DNA of 64,000 nucleotides from Alcaligenes faecalis (GCF_041521385.1 NZ_CP168006.1:3535590-3599589); one strand, 5' to 3'; positions 1 through 9,110 are shown, numbered from the stretch's first letter. A program made the numbers and translations. Notes: a model not told the origin generated them from the letters alone.

Positions 1-2238
1 CTGGGCCGCTTCAAAAATACGCATGACTTCGCCTTCCGGCATCACCTTGGTGACACCGCCTTCTACGCCGGGAACAATCTTGTTGCGCAGACGGATGTTG
101 GCGAAGGTCGCACGTTTGACCACTTCGTGGTTGGCACGACGCGTGGTGTAGTTGTTGAAGTCTTTTTGCTCCACGCCCTTGGACAGCAGGAAGTCAGCGG
201 CCGGTGTGCCCAGGCTGATCGAACCCGATGGCGAGATGTGGTCGGTGGTGATGGAGTCACCCAGAATGGCCAGCGGACGCATGCCACGCAGGTTGGCTAC
301 GGGGGCGGGTTCGCGTTGCAAGCCGTCAAAGTAAGGCGGTTTGCGGATGTAGGTACTGTCGGCTTCCCATGGGTAGTGACCGCCATTGCTTTCGCGGGCC
401 AGGGCGTCCCAAGGTTCGCCGCCGTCGTACAACTCGGCATAACGCTCGATGAACAGGTCGCGGTCGTACGCGCCGTGGATGGCTTCTTGCACTTCGGCGG
501 ATTTGGGCCAGATGTCGCTCAGGTAGACGTCTTTACCGTCCTGATCCTTGCCCAGCGGGTCGCGGGTCAGGTCCACATTCAGGTTGCCAGCCAGGGCGTA
601 GGCCACAACCAGGGCGGGCGATGCCAGGTAAGCAGCGCGCACGTTGGCGTGGATACGGCCTTCAAAGTTACGGTTACCCGACAGTACGGCGGTGGCAATC
701 AGCTTTTCGGATTCAATCGCGTTGACGATATTGGCAGGCAGTGGGCCTGATCCACCGTTACACGTGGTGCAGCCAAAACCAGCAATGTTGAAACCCAGCA
801 CGTCCAGATCGTCTTGCAGTTGGGCACGCTCCAGCACGTCCGCCGTTACCTGACTACCGGGCACCAGCGAGGTCTTGACCCAGGGTTTGCTGCGCAGGCC
901 ACGAGCCACGGCGTTACGGGCCAGCAGACCAGCGGCCATCATATTGGCGGGGTTGGCGGTATTGGTACAGGAGGTAATGGCGGCAATGACGACATCGCCA
1001 TCATTCAGCACAAAGTCCTCGCCTTCCACGGGTACGGCACGCTGCGGGTCGTAAGGACGGCCAGCAATTTTCTGGTGATGGGCGGGGAAGGACTGGGCAG
1101 CGGTATCCAGATCCAGATGATCTTCAGGATTGCTGGGGCCAGCCAGGCTAGGCTTGATGCTGCTCAGGTCCAGTTTCAACACGGTGTCGTAAACAGGCGC
1201 GGGAGCGGCCGGGTCGCGCCACAGTTTTTGAACCTTGCTGTATTGCTCGACCAGATCAATCTGTTCTTGCGGACGGCCTGTCATGTGCATGTAGTGCAGG
1301 GCAGCGTCGTCAATGGGGAAGAACACGGCGGTGGCGCCGTATTCAGGTGCCATATTGGCGATCATGCCACGGTCGCCCAAGGACAGCTCGTCCACGCTGG
1401 GGCCAAAGAATTCGACAAACTTGCCCACGACGCCCAGTTCGCGCAGTTTTTGCGTAATGACCAGAACCAGGTCGGTCGGCAGCACGCCGTCATTGAGCTT
1501 GCCGGTCAGCTCGATACCTACCACGGCAGGCAGAGCGATGGCGACGGGCAGACCCACCATCACGGCTTCGGCTTCAATACCGCCCACACCCCAGCCCAGA
1601 ATGCCCAGGCCGTTAACCATAGGCGTGTGGCTGTCGGTGCCCACACAGCTGTCGGGGTAGACCAGATCCACGTCCTTGCCTTCTTCGGACCAGACAACCT
1701 GACCAATATGCTCGATGTGCAATTGGTGCATGATGCCTTTGCCTGGTGGCACCACTTTCACGCCCTCAAAATTGCTGGAACACCAGCGCAGGAAGGCAAA
1801 GCGTTCGCCGTTACGTTGATATTCGCGTGCCAGGTTGATGTCGGCTGCCTTGGGGTTGGCCCAACTGTCCACTTGCAGGGAGTGGTCAATAATGACGTCG
1901 ATCGGTACTTGAGGGCGTACGCGGCTGGCGTCACCACCAGCGGCTTCTACGCCTTCGCGCAAGGCGGCCATGTCCAGCAACATGACCAAACCCAGAATGT
2001 CCTGACCAAATACGCGGGCAGGGTAGAAAGTGATGCCGTCGCCCACCTTGCGTTGGAGCAGGGAATCAATTTCCTGATCCACGTCGGCATGACGCACGGC
2101 CTTCTGACGACAGAGGTTTTCCAGCAGAACGCGCAGTGAATACGGCAGCTTTTCAATACCGGGGATGTTGGCGATAGGAACGTAACGTACGGAACGTCCG
2201 TTCAGGGACAGCGTTTCTAGGGCAAGAGACTGAGACAT
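1..2238 (-). CDS. acnA: Aconitate hydratase, AcnA type (C-terminus cut by window edge)
   Basis: Iron-sulfur hydratase that interconverts citrate and isocitrate (or 2-methyl analogues) in the cytoplasm. The 746 codons present translate without a stop and align along their length with AcnA/IRP-type aconitases. The three 4Fe-4S cysteines are visible: Cys424 in SCTNT, and Cys490 and Cys493 in GCTTCNG. The substrate-binding GTDSHT and GWGVGGIEAE segments are also present. The missing end is about 120-150 residues, judged from the usual length near 890. The ATG at 2238 is chosen because the family-conserved N-terminus starts right after it. The gene diverges from a GntR regulator and a PrpF-family gene. 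PrpF is classically paired with AcnD (2-methylcitrate dehydratase), so a role in methylcitrate or a related tricarboxylate pathway is possible, but the sequence reads more like AcnA than AcnD. Confidence 0.93.
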   Translation of the reverse strand, partial: MSQSLALETLSLNGRSVRYVPIANIPGIEKLPYSLRVLLENLCRQKAVRHADVDQEIDSLLQRKVGDGITFYPARVFGQDILGLVMLLDMAALREGVEAAGGDASRVRPQVPIDVIIDHSLQVDSWANPKAADINLAREYQRNGERFAFLRWCSSNFEGVKVVPPGKGIMHQLHIEHIGQVVWSEEGKDVDLVYPDSCVGTDSHTPMVNGLGILGWGVGGIEAEAVMVGLPVAIALPAVVGIELTGKLNDGVLPTDLVLVITQKLRELGVVGKFVEFFGPSVDELSLGDRGMIANMAPEYGATAVFFPIDDAALHYMHMTGRPQEQIDLVEQYSKVQKLWRDPAAPAPVYDTVLKLDLSSIKPSLAGPSNPEDHLDLDTAAQSFPAHHQKIAGRPYDPQRAVPVEGEDFVLNDGDVVIAAITSCTNTANPANMMAAGLLARNAVARGLRSKPWVKTSLVPGSQVTADVLERAQLQDDLDVLGFNIAGFGCTTCNGGSGPLPANIVNAIESEKLIATAVLSGNRNFEGRIHANVRAAYLASPALVVAYALAGNLNVDLTRDPLGKDQDGKDVYLSDIWPKSAEVQEAIHGAYDRDLFIERYAELYDGGEPWDALARESNGGHYPWEADSTYIRKPPYFDGLQREPAPVANLRGMRPLAILGDSITTDHISPSGSISLGTPAADFLLSKGVEQKDFNNYTTRRANHEVVKRATFANIRLRNKIVPGVEGGVTKVMPEGEVMRIFEAAQ

Positions 2239-2472
2239 GGCAAACGATTCATCCGTAATGAGAAGGTTGGAGGGGGCCGACCTGAGGGCCCTCTGACTAC
2301 GTCACCGCTGTGTGAACCCCTGTGGATTCGCGCGATGTCAGCGGGCTTTCGACAAGAATAATCCCAACAAAATTATGCGTCTGGAGCCTTTGTAAAACAA
2401 TTGAATTGTATTTTGTTTGTATATAATACAATAAAACAATCGAGGATCGCTTCGGTTTTTAGGAATATCTGC
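2239..2472. promoter_or_regulatory. Divergent control region between aconitase and GntR regulator
   Basis: Non-coding stretch of 234 bases separating two divergent genes. The half next to the regulator (about 2390-2445) is markedly AT-rich and contains the palindrome listed separately. No clean -35/-10 pair could be assigned with confidence. Confidence 0.6.
2417..2431. promoter_or_regulatory. Palindromic operator candidate TTGTAT-ATA-ATACAA
   Basis: A perfect 6-base inverted repeat with a 3-base spacer lies 42 bases before the regulator start codon. GntR/FCD regulators usually bind short AT-rich palindromes of this size near their own promoter, so it is the most likely binding site of the adjacent regulator. 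Assignment is inferred from position and symmetry. Confidence 0.55.
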
Positions 2473-3480
2473 ATGAAAAGCCAATCTAATTCTTTGCATG
2501 TCACCCTGGCGCATCGCCTGCTGGATTATGTGCGAGCAGGGCATTTGCAGGCCGGGCATCATTTGACGGAGCAATCGCTGGCCGAGGCGCTGGGCGCTTC
2601 GCGTTCGCCCATACGGGGGGCGCTGGCCTATCTGGCGGAAAAAGGCATTGTGGGCGCGCAGCCGCCTCGGCGCGGCCTGTATCTGTTGAAAGGGGCGGAC
2701 CAGCTTGGTGTGATCGAAGAAGAACTGGGCACCAGCCAGGATGACCAGATCTATTTGCAACTGGCCCGCGACAAACTCTCGGGCATTTGGGGCGACACCT
2801 TGTCGGAGAACGACGCCATGCGTCGTTACGGCCTGACGCGCGAACGTGTGCGCCGTATTCTGGCCCGCGCCGCGAATGAGGGCTGGATAGAACAACGTGC
2901 CAGCAAAGGCTGGTCTTTCCTGCCCATGATTGACGGCCCCCAGGCTTGCGAAGAAAGCTATACCTTGCGTCAGATGCTGGAACCTGCCGCCATGTTGCTG
3001 CCCGGTTTTGCCATTGACTCCACCGTTTTGCGTCGTGTGCGGCTGCAACAGCAAGCCTTGGCCGATGGGGGCTGGCGTCACGCTGGACATGCCGAGATGT
3101 ATCAGGCCAATGCCACCTTCCACGAGTCCTTGGCCTCCTTGTCTGGTAACCGTTTTATCGCCCAGACCGTTACACGCCAGAATCAGTTGCGACGCTTGCT
3201 GGAGTATCAGGAAACGCTGGATCGGGAGCGTATTCGTCGCCAGTGTCTGGAGCATCTGGCGATTCTGGATTTGCTGGAAAAGGGCGAACGCGCTCAAGCC
3301 TCCGCACTTCTGGCCCGTCATCTGGGCAATGCCAGCGAGGAGAAAGTGCAGCAACTGGAACGACAACAGCAGCGCACGACCCGATCAGACTCTTTTAGCG
3401 AACCGATGGTCTCTCACGCCGAACCCATGCAGGAGACGGCGCAATTTTCTTTAATGGCGCAAGCCAAGAACCAGGAATAA
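2473..3480 (+). CDS. GntR-family regulator with two winged-helix segments and an FCD domain
   Basis: Transcription factor of about 335 residues, longer than typical FadR/FCD regulators (220-250). Residues about 8-65 form a GntR winged helix (LTEQSLAEALGASRSPIRGAL). Residues about 93-150 look like a second winged helix (LSENDAMRRYGLTRERVRRIL). Residues about 155-285 match the helical FCD ligand domain, including a histidine in ATFHESLASLSGN. The ATG at 2473 is preferred over the open frame running back to 2401 because AGGA lies about 8 bases before it and homology begins there. Five bases separate its stop from the prpF-like ATG, so the two are probably co-transcribed. It likely controls the divergent aconitase as well, through the palindrome at 2417-2431. 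The ligand is probably a carboxylic acid, by family analogy. Confidence 0.85.
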   Translation: MKSQSNSLHVTLAHRLLDYVRAGHLQAGHHLTEQSLAEALGASRSPIRGALAYLAEKGIVGAQPPRRGLYLLKGADQLGVIEEELGTSQDDQIYLQLARDKLSGIWGDTLSENDAMRRYGLTRERVRRILARAANEGWIEQRASKGWSFLPMIDGPQACEESYTLRQMLEPAAMLLPGFAIDSTVLRRVRLQQQALADGGWRHAGHAEMYQANATFHESLASLSGNRFIAQTVTRQNQLRRLLEYQETLDRERIRRQCLEHLAILDLLEKGERAQASALLARHLGNASEEKVQQLERQQQRTTRSDSFSEPMVSHAEPMQETAQFSLMAQAKNQE

Positions 3481-3484
3481 CGTG

Positions 3485-4645
3485 ATGAAGCAAAAATCCC
3501 TTCCCGCCGTGTTCATGCGTGGTGGCACCAGCAAAGCCTTGATGCTCAATATGGCAGACCTGCCTGCCGAGCGCGAAGACTGGACGCCTCTGTTTTCCGC
3601 CGCCATGGGTACGCCGGACCCATACGGTCGCCAACTGGACGGTATGGGCGGCGGCGTTTCCTCCCTGTCCAAGGTGTGTATTATCGGCCCGTCCAGCCAT
3701 CCGGACGCCGATGTGGACTACACCTTTGCGCAAGTGGCCATCAAGGAAGAAAAGGTGGATTACCGTGGCAACTGCGGCAATATGAGCTCGGCCGTCGGCC
3801 CGTACGCTGTTGAACAAGGCATGGTCAAGGTTGAGGATGGCGAAGCGTGTGTACGCATCCTGAACACCAATACCAACAAGATCATCCACGCCCATTTCAC
3901 GGTGGAAGATGGCCAGCCTCGTTATGACGGCGATCTGTCCATTCCCGGAGTAGGCGGCACAGGCTCGCCTATCCGTCTGGACTTTGTGGAACCGGGCGGT
4001 GCCTCTACCGGTTCCTTGCTGCCTAGCGGTGAGTTGACTGAATGGCTGGATGTCCCTGGCGTAGGCCGTATCGAGGTGTCGCTGGTGGACGCGGCCAATG
4101 CGGCGGTGTTTGTACGCGCGGCTGATGTGGGCCTGACCGGTCTTGAACTGCCCGATTGGCTGGAAGCCCACCCTGAAGTACTGGAGCGTCTGGACGCGAT
4201 TCGTGTACAGGCCTCGGTGCGCATGGGCATTGCTCCCGATGTGGAAGCGGCACGTCAGATCCGCATCGTGCCTTTTGTCTGCATCGTGTCGCCCGCCCAG
4301 GACAATCCCACCTTGTCCGGCGACGTGGTTCCCGCCAAAGAGATTGATCTGGTTGCCCGCGTGATTTCCAATGGCCAGCCGCACCGCGCCTTGCCCCTGA
4401 CCATCTCGCTGTGTACCGCCGTGGCTGCTCGTTTGACGGGCAGCCTGCCTTCGCAATGCCTGTCTGACTCGGTTGCCCCCCAAGGTCCGCTGCGTCTGGG
4501 CATGCCGTCCGGCGTATTGACGGTAGGTGCGGAAGTGGAAAAGAAAGACGGCCAGTGGTTTGCCAAGGCCGGTTCCTTCTATCGTACGGCGCGTCGTTTG
4601 TTTGATGGCCGTGTGTGGGTTCCCGGCAAAGCCTTGAAGGATTAA
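3485..4645 (+). CDS. prpF: PrpF-family isomerase (2-methylaconitate isomerase or related)
   Basis: Protein of 386 residues of the PrpF/diaminopimelate-epimerase fold. These enzymes move a double bond or invert cis/trans geometry in small tricarboxylates (2-methylaconitate, 4-oxalomesaconate, 3-methylitaconate). Family landmarks are the N-terminal PAVFMRGGTSKA, the DPYGRQLDGMGGG segment, the GNCGNMSSAVGPYA cysteine motif and the later LDFVEPGG. The ATG at 3485 is chosen over the GTG at 3482 because AGGA ends 7 bases before it. It follows the GntR gene directly and faces an aconitase, which fits isomerisation of an aconitate-like compound. Genes for methylcitrate synthase or methylisocitrate lyase are not in the window, so the exact substrate is open. 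Its stop codon overlaps that of the convergent AraC gene. Confidence 0.88.
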   Translation: MKQKSLPAVFMRGGTSKALMLNMADLPAEREDWTPLFSAAMGTPDPYGRQLDGMGGGVSSLSKVCIIGPSSHPDADVDYTFAQVAIKEEKVDYRGNCGNMSSAVGPYAVEQGMVKVEDGEACVRILNTNTNKIIHAHFTVEDGQPRYDGDLSIPGVGGTGSPIRLDFVEPGGASTGSLLPSGELTEWLDVPGVGRIEVSLVDAANAAVFVRAADVGLTGLELPDWLEAHPEVLERLDAIRVQASVRMGIAPDVEAARQIRIVPFVCIVSPAQDNPTLSGDVVPAKEIDLVARVISNGQPHRALPLTISLCTAVAARLTGSLPSQCLSDSVAPQGPLRLGMPSGVLTVGAEVEKKDGQWFAKAGSFYRTARRLFDGRVWVPGKALKD

Positions 4646-5628
4646 TCCACGATACGCAAGTCCTGCGAGGGCGAACGCCCGAAGCGGGACTTGTAGTCCG
4701 CACAGAAGCGGCCGAAATGGTTGAACCCGCAGCGCAAGGCAATCTCGCTGACCTGGGTGCCGGGTGTGGCGGTGCGTATGGCTTGCTGGGCCGCTTCCAG
4801 ACGAATCTGTTTCAAGAACTGCATGGGGCTCAGCCCCCGTTCCGTACGAAATGCCAGCGTCAGGCTGCGCACACTGGCACAGGCCGCGGTGGCAATCTGT
4901 TCCAGCGTCAGGGCTTCGTCCAGGCTGGCCCGCATGAAATCCTCGGCTCTTTGTACCCGGCGTGAACTGGCCGGGCGCACGCTTTGCTGCAATTGCTGGC
5001 TGTAGTTACCCGGCTGGGTATGAAACAGATGCAGCAAAAGATTGTCTTCGGCCTGACGCGACCACTGATCCATTTCTGGCGGTAAATGCCCGCCATAAGC
5101 CAGCAAGCTGCCAATCTGGTGCTGCCAGGCACAGCCGTGCGGTGAATCCAGCGACATGCCCGCGGCAAATTCAATCGGCCTGTCCAGGCTCAGGCCCAAG
5201 GTTTGACGGGCCACTTCTTCCAGCCGGTGGCGCGGAATCTTCACCAAAAATTGTTCACAGCCCTGTTCCCAATCCAGTTCAACCTGGAGGGAAGGGGAGA
5301 TCACGCTGGCAATGTTAGGGTTGGCCTGGACGTACTCCCGACCAACCCGAATACAGGATCGTCCCTGTATCGGCACCTGAAACAGCAGAAAGTCTTCCAG
5401 AATCCCCGGCGAGACCTGCACCGCCGCGCCATATTTCAGCAAGACAAAGGAAAAGCTGTGGCTGCTGGCATAGCGCAGGGAGGCATCGACTGGGCCGTCA
5501 TTCCAGGTCAGGCGGTGCTCGGTTAGAAAACCGGCGGTCTCGCTGCGTGTCTGATCCGGGCAGCGCGATTCAAAGCGCGGCGCACTGTGTTGCAAGGGGG
5601 CCAGCCCTGACATAAACCACGCTTGCAT
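4642..5628 (-). CDS. AraC/XylS-family transcriptional regulator
   Basis: Regulator of about 328 residues. The C-terminal 100 residues hold the two AraC helix-turn-helix motifs (LTLEQIATAACASVRSLTLAF and VSEIALRCGFNHFGRFCADYKSRFG). The N-terminal two thirds matches the cupin-like sensing domain found in regulators of aromatic dioxygenase operons such as AndR/XylS types. The ATG at 5628 is preferred over a TTG at 5643 because GGAG sits at a good distance before it. It is divergent from the binding-protein/Rieske oxygenase operon starting at 5930, so it is the likely activator of that operon in response to its substrate. The regulated target is inferred from gene position only. Confidence 0.88.
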   Translation of the reverse strand: MQAWFMSGLAPLQHSAPRFESRCPDQTRSETAGFLTEHRLTWNDGPVDASLRYASSHSFSFVLLKYGAAVQVSPGILEDFLLFQVPIQGRSCIRVGREYVQANPNIASVISPSLQVELDWEQGCEQFLVKIPRHRLEEVARQTLGLSLDRPIEFAAGMSLDSPHGCAWQHQIGSLLAYGGHLPPEMDQWSRQAEDNLLLHLFHTQPGNYSQQLQQSVRPASSRRVQRAEDFMRASLDEALTLEQIATAACASVRSLTLAFRTERGLSPMQFLKQIRLEAAQQAIRTATPGTQVSEIALRCGFNHFGRFCADYKSRFGRSPSQDLRIVD

Positions 5629-5929
5629 GATGTGTGTCTCCAAATTTTTGCCGGTTAGGGATAAGGCTTGCCGAATCTGGATAGCCGCCTGTTCCGAGCC
5701 GGTCTAATGTATTTCAAACCTAAAACAGTAATCCTGTCCCGGCACCTTAGCAGATTGGGATACGACTGGGAATTGCTGTATTCACGTAGTCCCTTGGGCC
5801 CGTCTTCTTTGGCCTGCAGGACAAGCGCCGCAACACATACAGGCGTCAGTGATACACCGCTTCCGGCGTATTGGGGGACCAAGGCAGGCTTAAAGTCCAG
5901 TTTTTAAAAGACAGAGGACGGAGACAAAC
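5629..5929. promoter_or_regulatory. Divergent intergenic region, AraC gene / aromatic operon
   Basis: Just over 300 bases with no credible gene. It must hold the promoters for the AraC gene and for the operon beginning at 5930. AraC-type direct-repeat sites are expected but none could be picked out with confidence by eye. A purine-rich ribosome-binding stretch (AGAGGACGGAGA) precedes the ATG at 5930. Confidence 0.5.
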
Positions 5930-7111
5930 ATGAAGAAACAATTAGCGTTCTGTATGAGCACCTTGGCCTTGGCCCTGGCCTGTAGCCCGGCGTCTAGTCA
6001 GGAAGTATTCAAGGTGGGGCTATTGACCACCTTGTCCGGCCCTGGTGCGGCTATTGGCCAGGAAATCCGTGATGGTTTCGAGCTGGGCCTGAACCACTCG
6101 GGCGGCAAGCTCGGCGGTGTGGATGTGGCTTTGGAGGTGCTGGACGATCAGCAAAAACCGATGGAAGGCCGTCAAGCGGTGGACCGTCTGGTCAAGCGCG
6201 ACAAGGTCGATGTCATTACCGGCATTGCTTTTTCCAATGTGCTGCTGCCCGTGATGCCGACGATTTTGAACAGTGACACCGTCTACATTTCCGCCAATAC
6301 CGGCCCAGCCGATTACGCGGGCGAGCGTTGCCACCCCAATTTCTTCAGCGTGTCCTGGCAGAACGAGGATATTCCTGCCGCCATGGGCAAGTACGTGACC
6401 GATCAGGCGCACAAGAAAGTCTATTTGATCGCCCCCAACTACCCCGGTGGTCGTGAGTCCATTGAAGGCTTCAAGCGTCTGTTCAAGGGAGAGATTGCCG
6501 ACGAAGTTTATGTGAAGGTCGGCCAGATGGATTACGCCGCCGAATTGGCCCAGATGCGGGCTTCGGGTGCGGATGCGGTGTTTTTCTTCCTGCCAGGCGG
6601 TATGGGCGTGTCCTTTATCAAGCAGTTGATCAACTCGGGTCTGTCTACCCAATTGGCGGTCTATACGCCCGGTTTTTCGGCTGACCAGGACACGATTGGT
6701 GCCATTGGTGAGTCCATGAAGGGCATGGCCAACGCCGCCCAGTGGTCGCCGGATCTGGATAACCCGGTCAACAAGCGTTTTGTGGCGGAGTTTGAAAAGA
6801 CCTACGGACGCCTGCCGTCCATGTATGCCTCCCAGGGTTATGACGCCGCCTTGTTGCTGGATGGCGCATTGAAGTCTGACCCCAAGGCCGCCACCGACCG
6901 CGAGGCCTTGCGTAAAGCGTTACGCAGCGCACCGTTCGAGTCCGTGCGCGGGGCTTTTGCCTTTAACAACAACCAGTATCCGGTGCAGACCTACTACATG
7001 CGCGAAGTGGCCCTGAATGACAAGGGCCAGATGAGCAACAAGATTGTGTCCACCGTATTCGAGCAGTTCCAGGATCATTTTGCACCGCAGTGCAAGATGG
7101 AAAAGTCATAA
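5930..7111 (+). CDS. Periplasmic branched-chain/aromatic-type ABC solute-binding protein
   Basis: Protein of 393 residues with a signal peptide (hydrophobic core at about 6-20, cleavage near SSQ/E at 23-24). A type I periplasmic-binding fold of the Leu/Ile/Val-binding family follows (VGLLTTLSGPGAAIGQEIRDG, then DDQQKPMEGRQAVDRLV). Members of this subgroup in betaproteobacteria and Rhodopseudomonas often bind aromatic acids. It is the first gene of the Rieske oxygenase operon, which suggests it captures the oxygenase substrate. No permease or ATPase gene accompanies it, so it must share a transporter encoded elsewhere. Confidence 0.88.
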   Translation: MKKQLAFCMSTLALALACSPASSQEVFKVGLLTTLSGPGAAIGQEIRDGFELGLNHSGGKLGGVDVALEVLDDQQKPMEGRQAVDRLVKRDKVDVITGIAFSNVLLPVMPTILNSDTVYISANTGPADYAGERCHPNFFSVSWQNEDIPAAMGKYVTDQAHKKVYLIAPNYPGGRESIEGFKRLFKGEIADEVYVKVGQMDYAAELAQMRASGADAVFFFLPGGMGVSFIKQLINSGLSTQLAVYTPGFSADQDTIGAIGESMKGMANAAQWSPDLDNPVNKRFVAEFEKTYGRLPSMYASQGYDAALLLDGALKSDPKAATDREALRKALRSAPFESVRGAFAFNNNQYPVQTYYMREVALNDKGQMSNKIVSTVFEQFQDHFAPQCKMEKS

Positions 7112-7149
7112 AGAGGGTGCGCTAAGCATCCGGCAGCAAGGAGGTAATG

Positions 7150-8541
7150 ATGAGCTATAGCAACGAGCAGTTGTCCGCGCTGGTGCGGGGAGACAGCGTA
7201 CATAAATCGGTCTATACCGATCCTGAAATCTTCCGTCTGGAGATGGAACGCATTTATGGCCGTGCCTGGATCTACATCGGTCACGACAGCCAGGTGCCTA
7301 ACCCAGGCGACTACCACACTACCTTGTTGGGTGGCCAGGACGTCATCATGGTGCGCGGCAGCGACAAGAAGGTGTACGTACTGTACAACCGCTGCCCGCA
7401 CAAGGGCGCGAAAGTGGTGGCTGATGGCTGTGGCAATGCCGGCAAGTTTTTTCGTTGCCCGTACCACGCCTGGACCTTCAAGCTGGACGGCCAACATTTG
7501 GCCGCGCCGATGAAAAACGGCCTGGAAAACACCTGCTTCGACCCCAAGCACCCGGACTTCTCCATGCGCCGTGTGGCTCGTGTGGAAAGCTACCGTGGCT
7601 TTGTGTTCGCCTGTCAAAGCGCCCACGGCCCGGATCTGAAAGAGTTTTTGGGCCCTATCATCACTTCCATCGACAATCTGTGCGATCGCTCGCCTGTGGG
7701 TGAAGTGGAAGTGGCCGGTGGCAGCTTCAAGGTCTGGCAGCCTTCCAACTGGAAAGTGTTTTACGAGAACCTGCACGACACCATGCACGCGAATGTCACG
7801 CATGAGTCGTCCTACGTGGCTGCCCGCGAACAGGCCGAAGACTATGGCTCCATGCCGTTGGAACTGCATATCATGGACGGAAATGGTGAGCCTTACGGTT
7901 TCTGGGAAAAGCTGGACCTGTACGCCTTTGATAATGGCCACGGCTATATGGAAGGTATTTTCAATCCCGGTGCCATCGAAACCGACCCGATCACCAAGGC
8001 GCACTACGAAACGCTGAAAGAAGCCTACGGTGAAGAAAAAGCTCTGAACATTCTGGGCGAGAACCGTCACAACAGCATTATTTACGGCAGTGGCTCGCCA
8101 CATACCGTGTTCCAGCAGTTCCGTGTGATTCGCCCGGTCGCAGTGGACCGCACCCACGTGGAGATCCAGTTGTTCCGCCTGAAGGGCGCACCGGACGATA
8201 TTTACAAGCGTGGCCTGATGTACGCCAACCTGATCAACTCGCCTTCGTCCAACGTGATGCCGGACGACATTGAAGTCTATGGCCGTTGCCAGGAAGGCAA
8301 CAAGACCAAGGGCGGCGAATGGATCAGCATGCACCGCTACGACGGCACCGACAAGCCTATTGAAGGCGGCATGGTAGCCATCAACGGCACCAGCGAACTG
8401 CCCATGCGCAACCAGTTCCGCGCCTGGAAGCATTTCATGACCACCAGCCTGTACGACGCGCCTGCGCAGTCGGGAGACAGTGGTAAAGCCACGGTGCGTT
8501 CGGCTTCCGGTGAGCCTATCGCCCCAGCAGCACAGGCTTAA
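7150..8541 (+). CDS. Aromatic-ring-hydroxylating dioxygenase, large (alpha) subunit
   Basis: Catalytic subunit of a Rieske non-heme iron oxygenase, about 463 residues. The Rieske 2Fe-2S ligands are Cys82-x-His84 (NRCPHKG) and Cys103-xx-His106 (RCPYHAW). The mononuclear iron ligands are in the ENLHDTMHANVTH motif, His213 and His218, with Asp210 as the bridging aspartate between the two centres. It would add O2 to an aromatic acid or amine using electrons from a separate ferredoxin/reductase. Two ATG codons are in tandem (7147 and 7150). The second has the better spacing to AAGGAGG. The beta subunit follows 32 bases later. Substrate cannot be read from sequence; similarity of the regulator and large subunit to anthranilate/salicylate-type systems is only a guide. 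Confidence 0.93.
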   Translation: MSYSNEQLSALVRGDSVHKSVYTDPEIFRLEMERIYGRAWIYIGHDSQVPNPGDYHTTLLGGQDVIMVRGSDKKVYVLYNRCPHKGAKVVADGCGNAGKFFRCPYHAWTFKLDGQHLAAPMKNGLENTCFDPKHPDFSMRRVARVESYRGFVFACQSAHGPDLKEFLGPIITSIDNLCDRSPVGEVEVAGGSFKVWQPSNWKVFYENLHDTMHANVTHESSYVAAREQAEDYGSMPLELHIMDGNGEPYGFWEKLDLYAFDNGHGYMEGIFNPGAIETDPITKAHYETLKEAYGEEKALNILGENRHNSIIYGSGSPHTVFQQFRVIRPVAVDRTHVEIQLFRLKGAPDDIYKRGLMYANLINSPSSNVMPDDIEVYGRCQEGNKTKGGEWISMHRYDGTDKPIEGGMVAINGTSELPMRNQFRAWKHFMTTSLYDAPAQSGDSGKATVRSASGEPIAPAAQA

Positions 8542-8573
8542 GCGGGCTGCTGTCCGAGCCAAGGAGAATTCTT

Positions 8574-9110
8574 ATGTTGTTTGATATTGATTTTGACGTC
8601 AGCGTGGATCAGGTCACACCTGTGACGCTGAGCCTGGAAGCCATCCGCGAAGTGGAGCAGTTCATCTACCACGAAGCTCGTCTGCTGGACGAGCGCCGTT
8701 GGCAGGCATGGTTGGATCTGTGGACCGAGGAGGGTATGTACTGGATTCCTCATAGCTACGACCAGGAAAGCCCGTACGATCACATTTCCCTGTGCTGGGA
8801 AAACAAGCTGCTACGTGAACTGCGTATTCGTCGTCTGGAAAACCACCGTAATTGGTCTCAGCAGCCGATTACTCAGTCCTGCCGCGTGCTGGGCAATGTG
8901 ATGATCGATGGTACCGACCCGGAAGGTTATCTGGTGGTGCGCTCCAGCTTTCACGCCATGGAGTGGCGCGGTAAAGACCCGGTCTACCGTGTTGGCAGCC
9001 TGATTCACAAGCTGCAAGCGCAGGAAGGCGGTGGCTGGAAACTGCGTATGAAGCAGGTGAACCTGGTGGATCGGGACGCGGTTCACGGCGCGATTCAGGT
9101 GTACATCTAA
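8574..9110 (+). CDS. Aromatic-ring-hydroxylating dioxygenase, small (beta) subunit
   Basis: Protein of 178 residues with the SnoaL-like cone fold of Rieske oxygenase beta subunits. Typical segments are EVEQFIYHEARLLDERRWQ, GMYWIPH and the C-terminal VNLVDRDAVHGAIQVYI. It has a structural role in an alpha3beta3 oxygenase hexamer. AAGGAG lies 7 bases before the ATG. Its stop overlaps the start of the next gene as TAATG, so translation is probably coupled. Confidence 0.92.
   Translation: MLFDIDFDVSVDQVTPVTLSLEAIREVEQFIYHEARLLDERRWQAWLDLWTEEGMYWIPHSYDQESPYDHISLCWENKLLRELRIRRLENHRNWSQQPITQSCRVLGNVMIDGTDPEGYLVVRSSFHAMEWRGKDPVYRVGSLIHKLQAQEGGGWKLRMKQVNLVDRDAVHGAIQVYI

Noticed and set aside
814..2139. 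Long plus-strand open frame (441 codons)
   Set aside because: Histidine/glutamine-rich shadow of the aconitase gene on the other strand.
2338..3366. Minus-strand open frame of 342 codons
   Set aside because: Antisense shadow of the GntR regulator; no start signal or family.
7075..8562. Minus-strand open frame of 495 codons
   Set aside because: Antisense shadow of the Rieske oxygenase alpha gene, rich in His and Val as expected from reversed codons.
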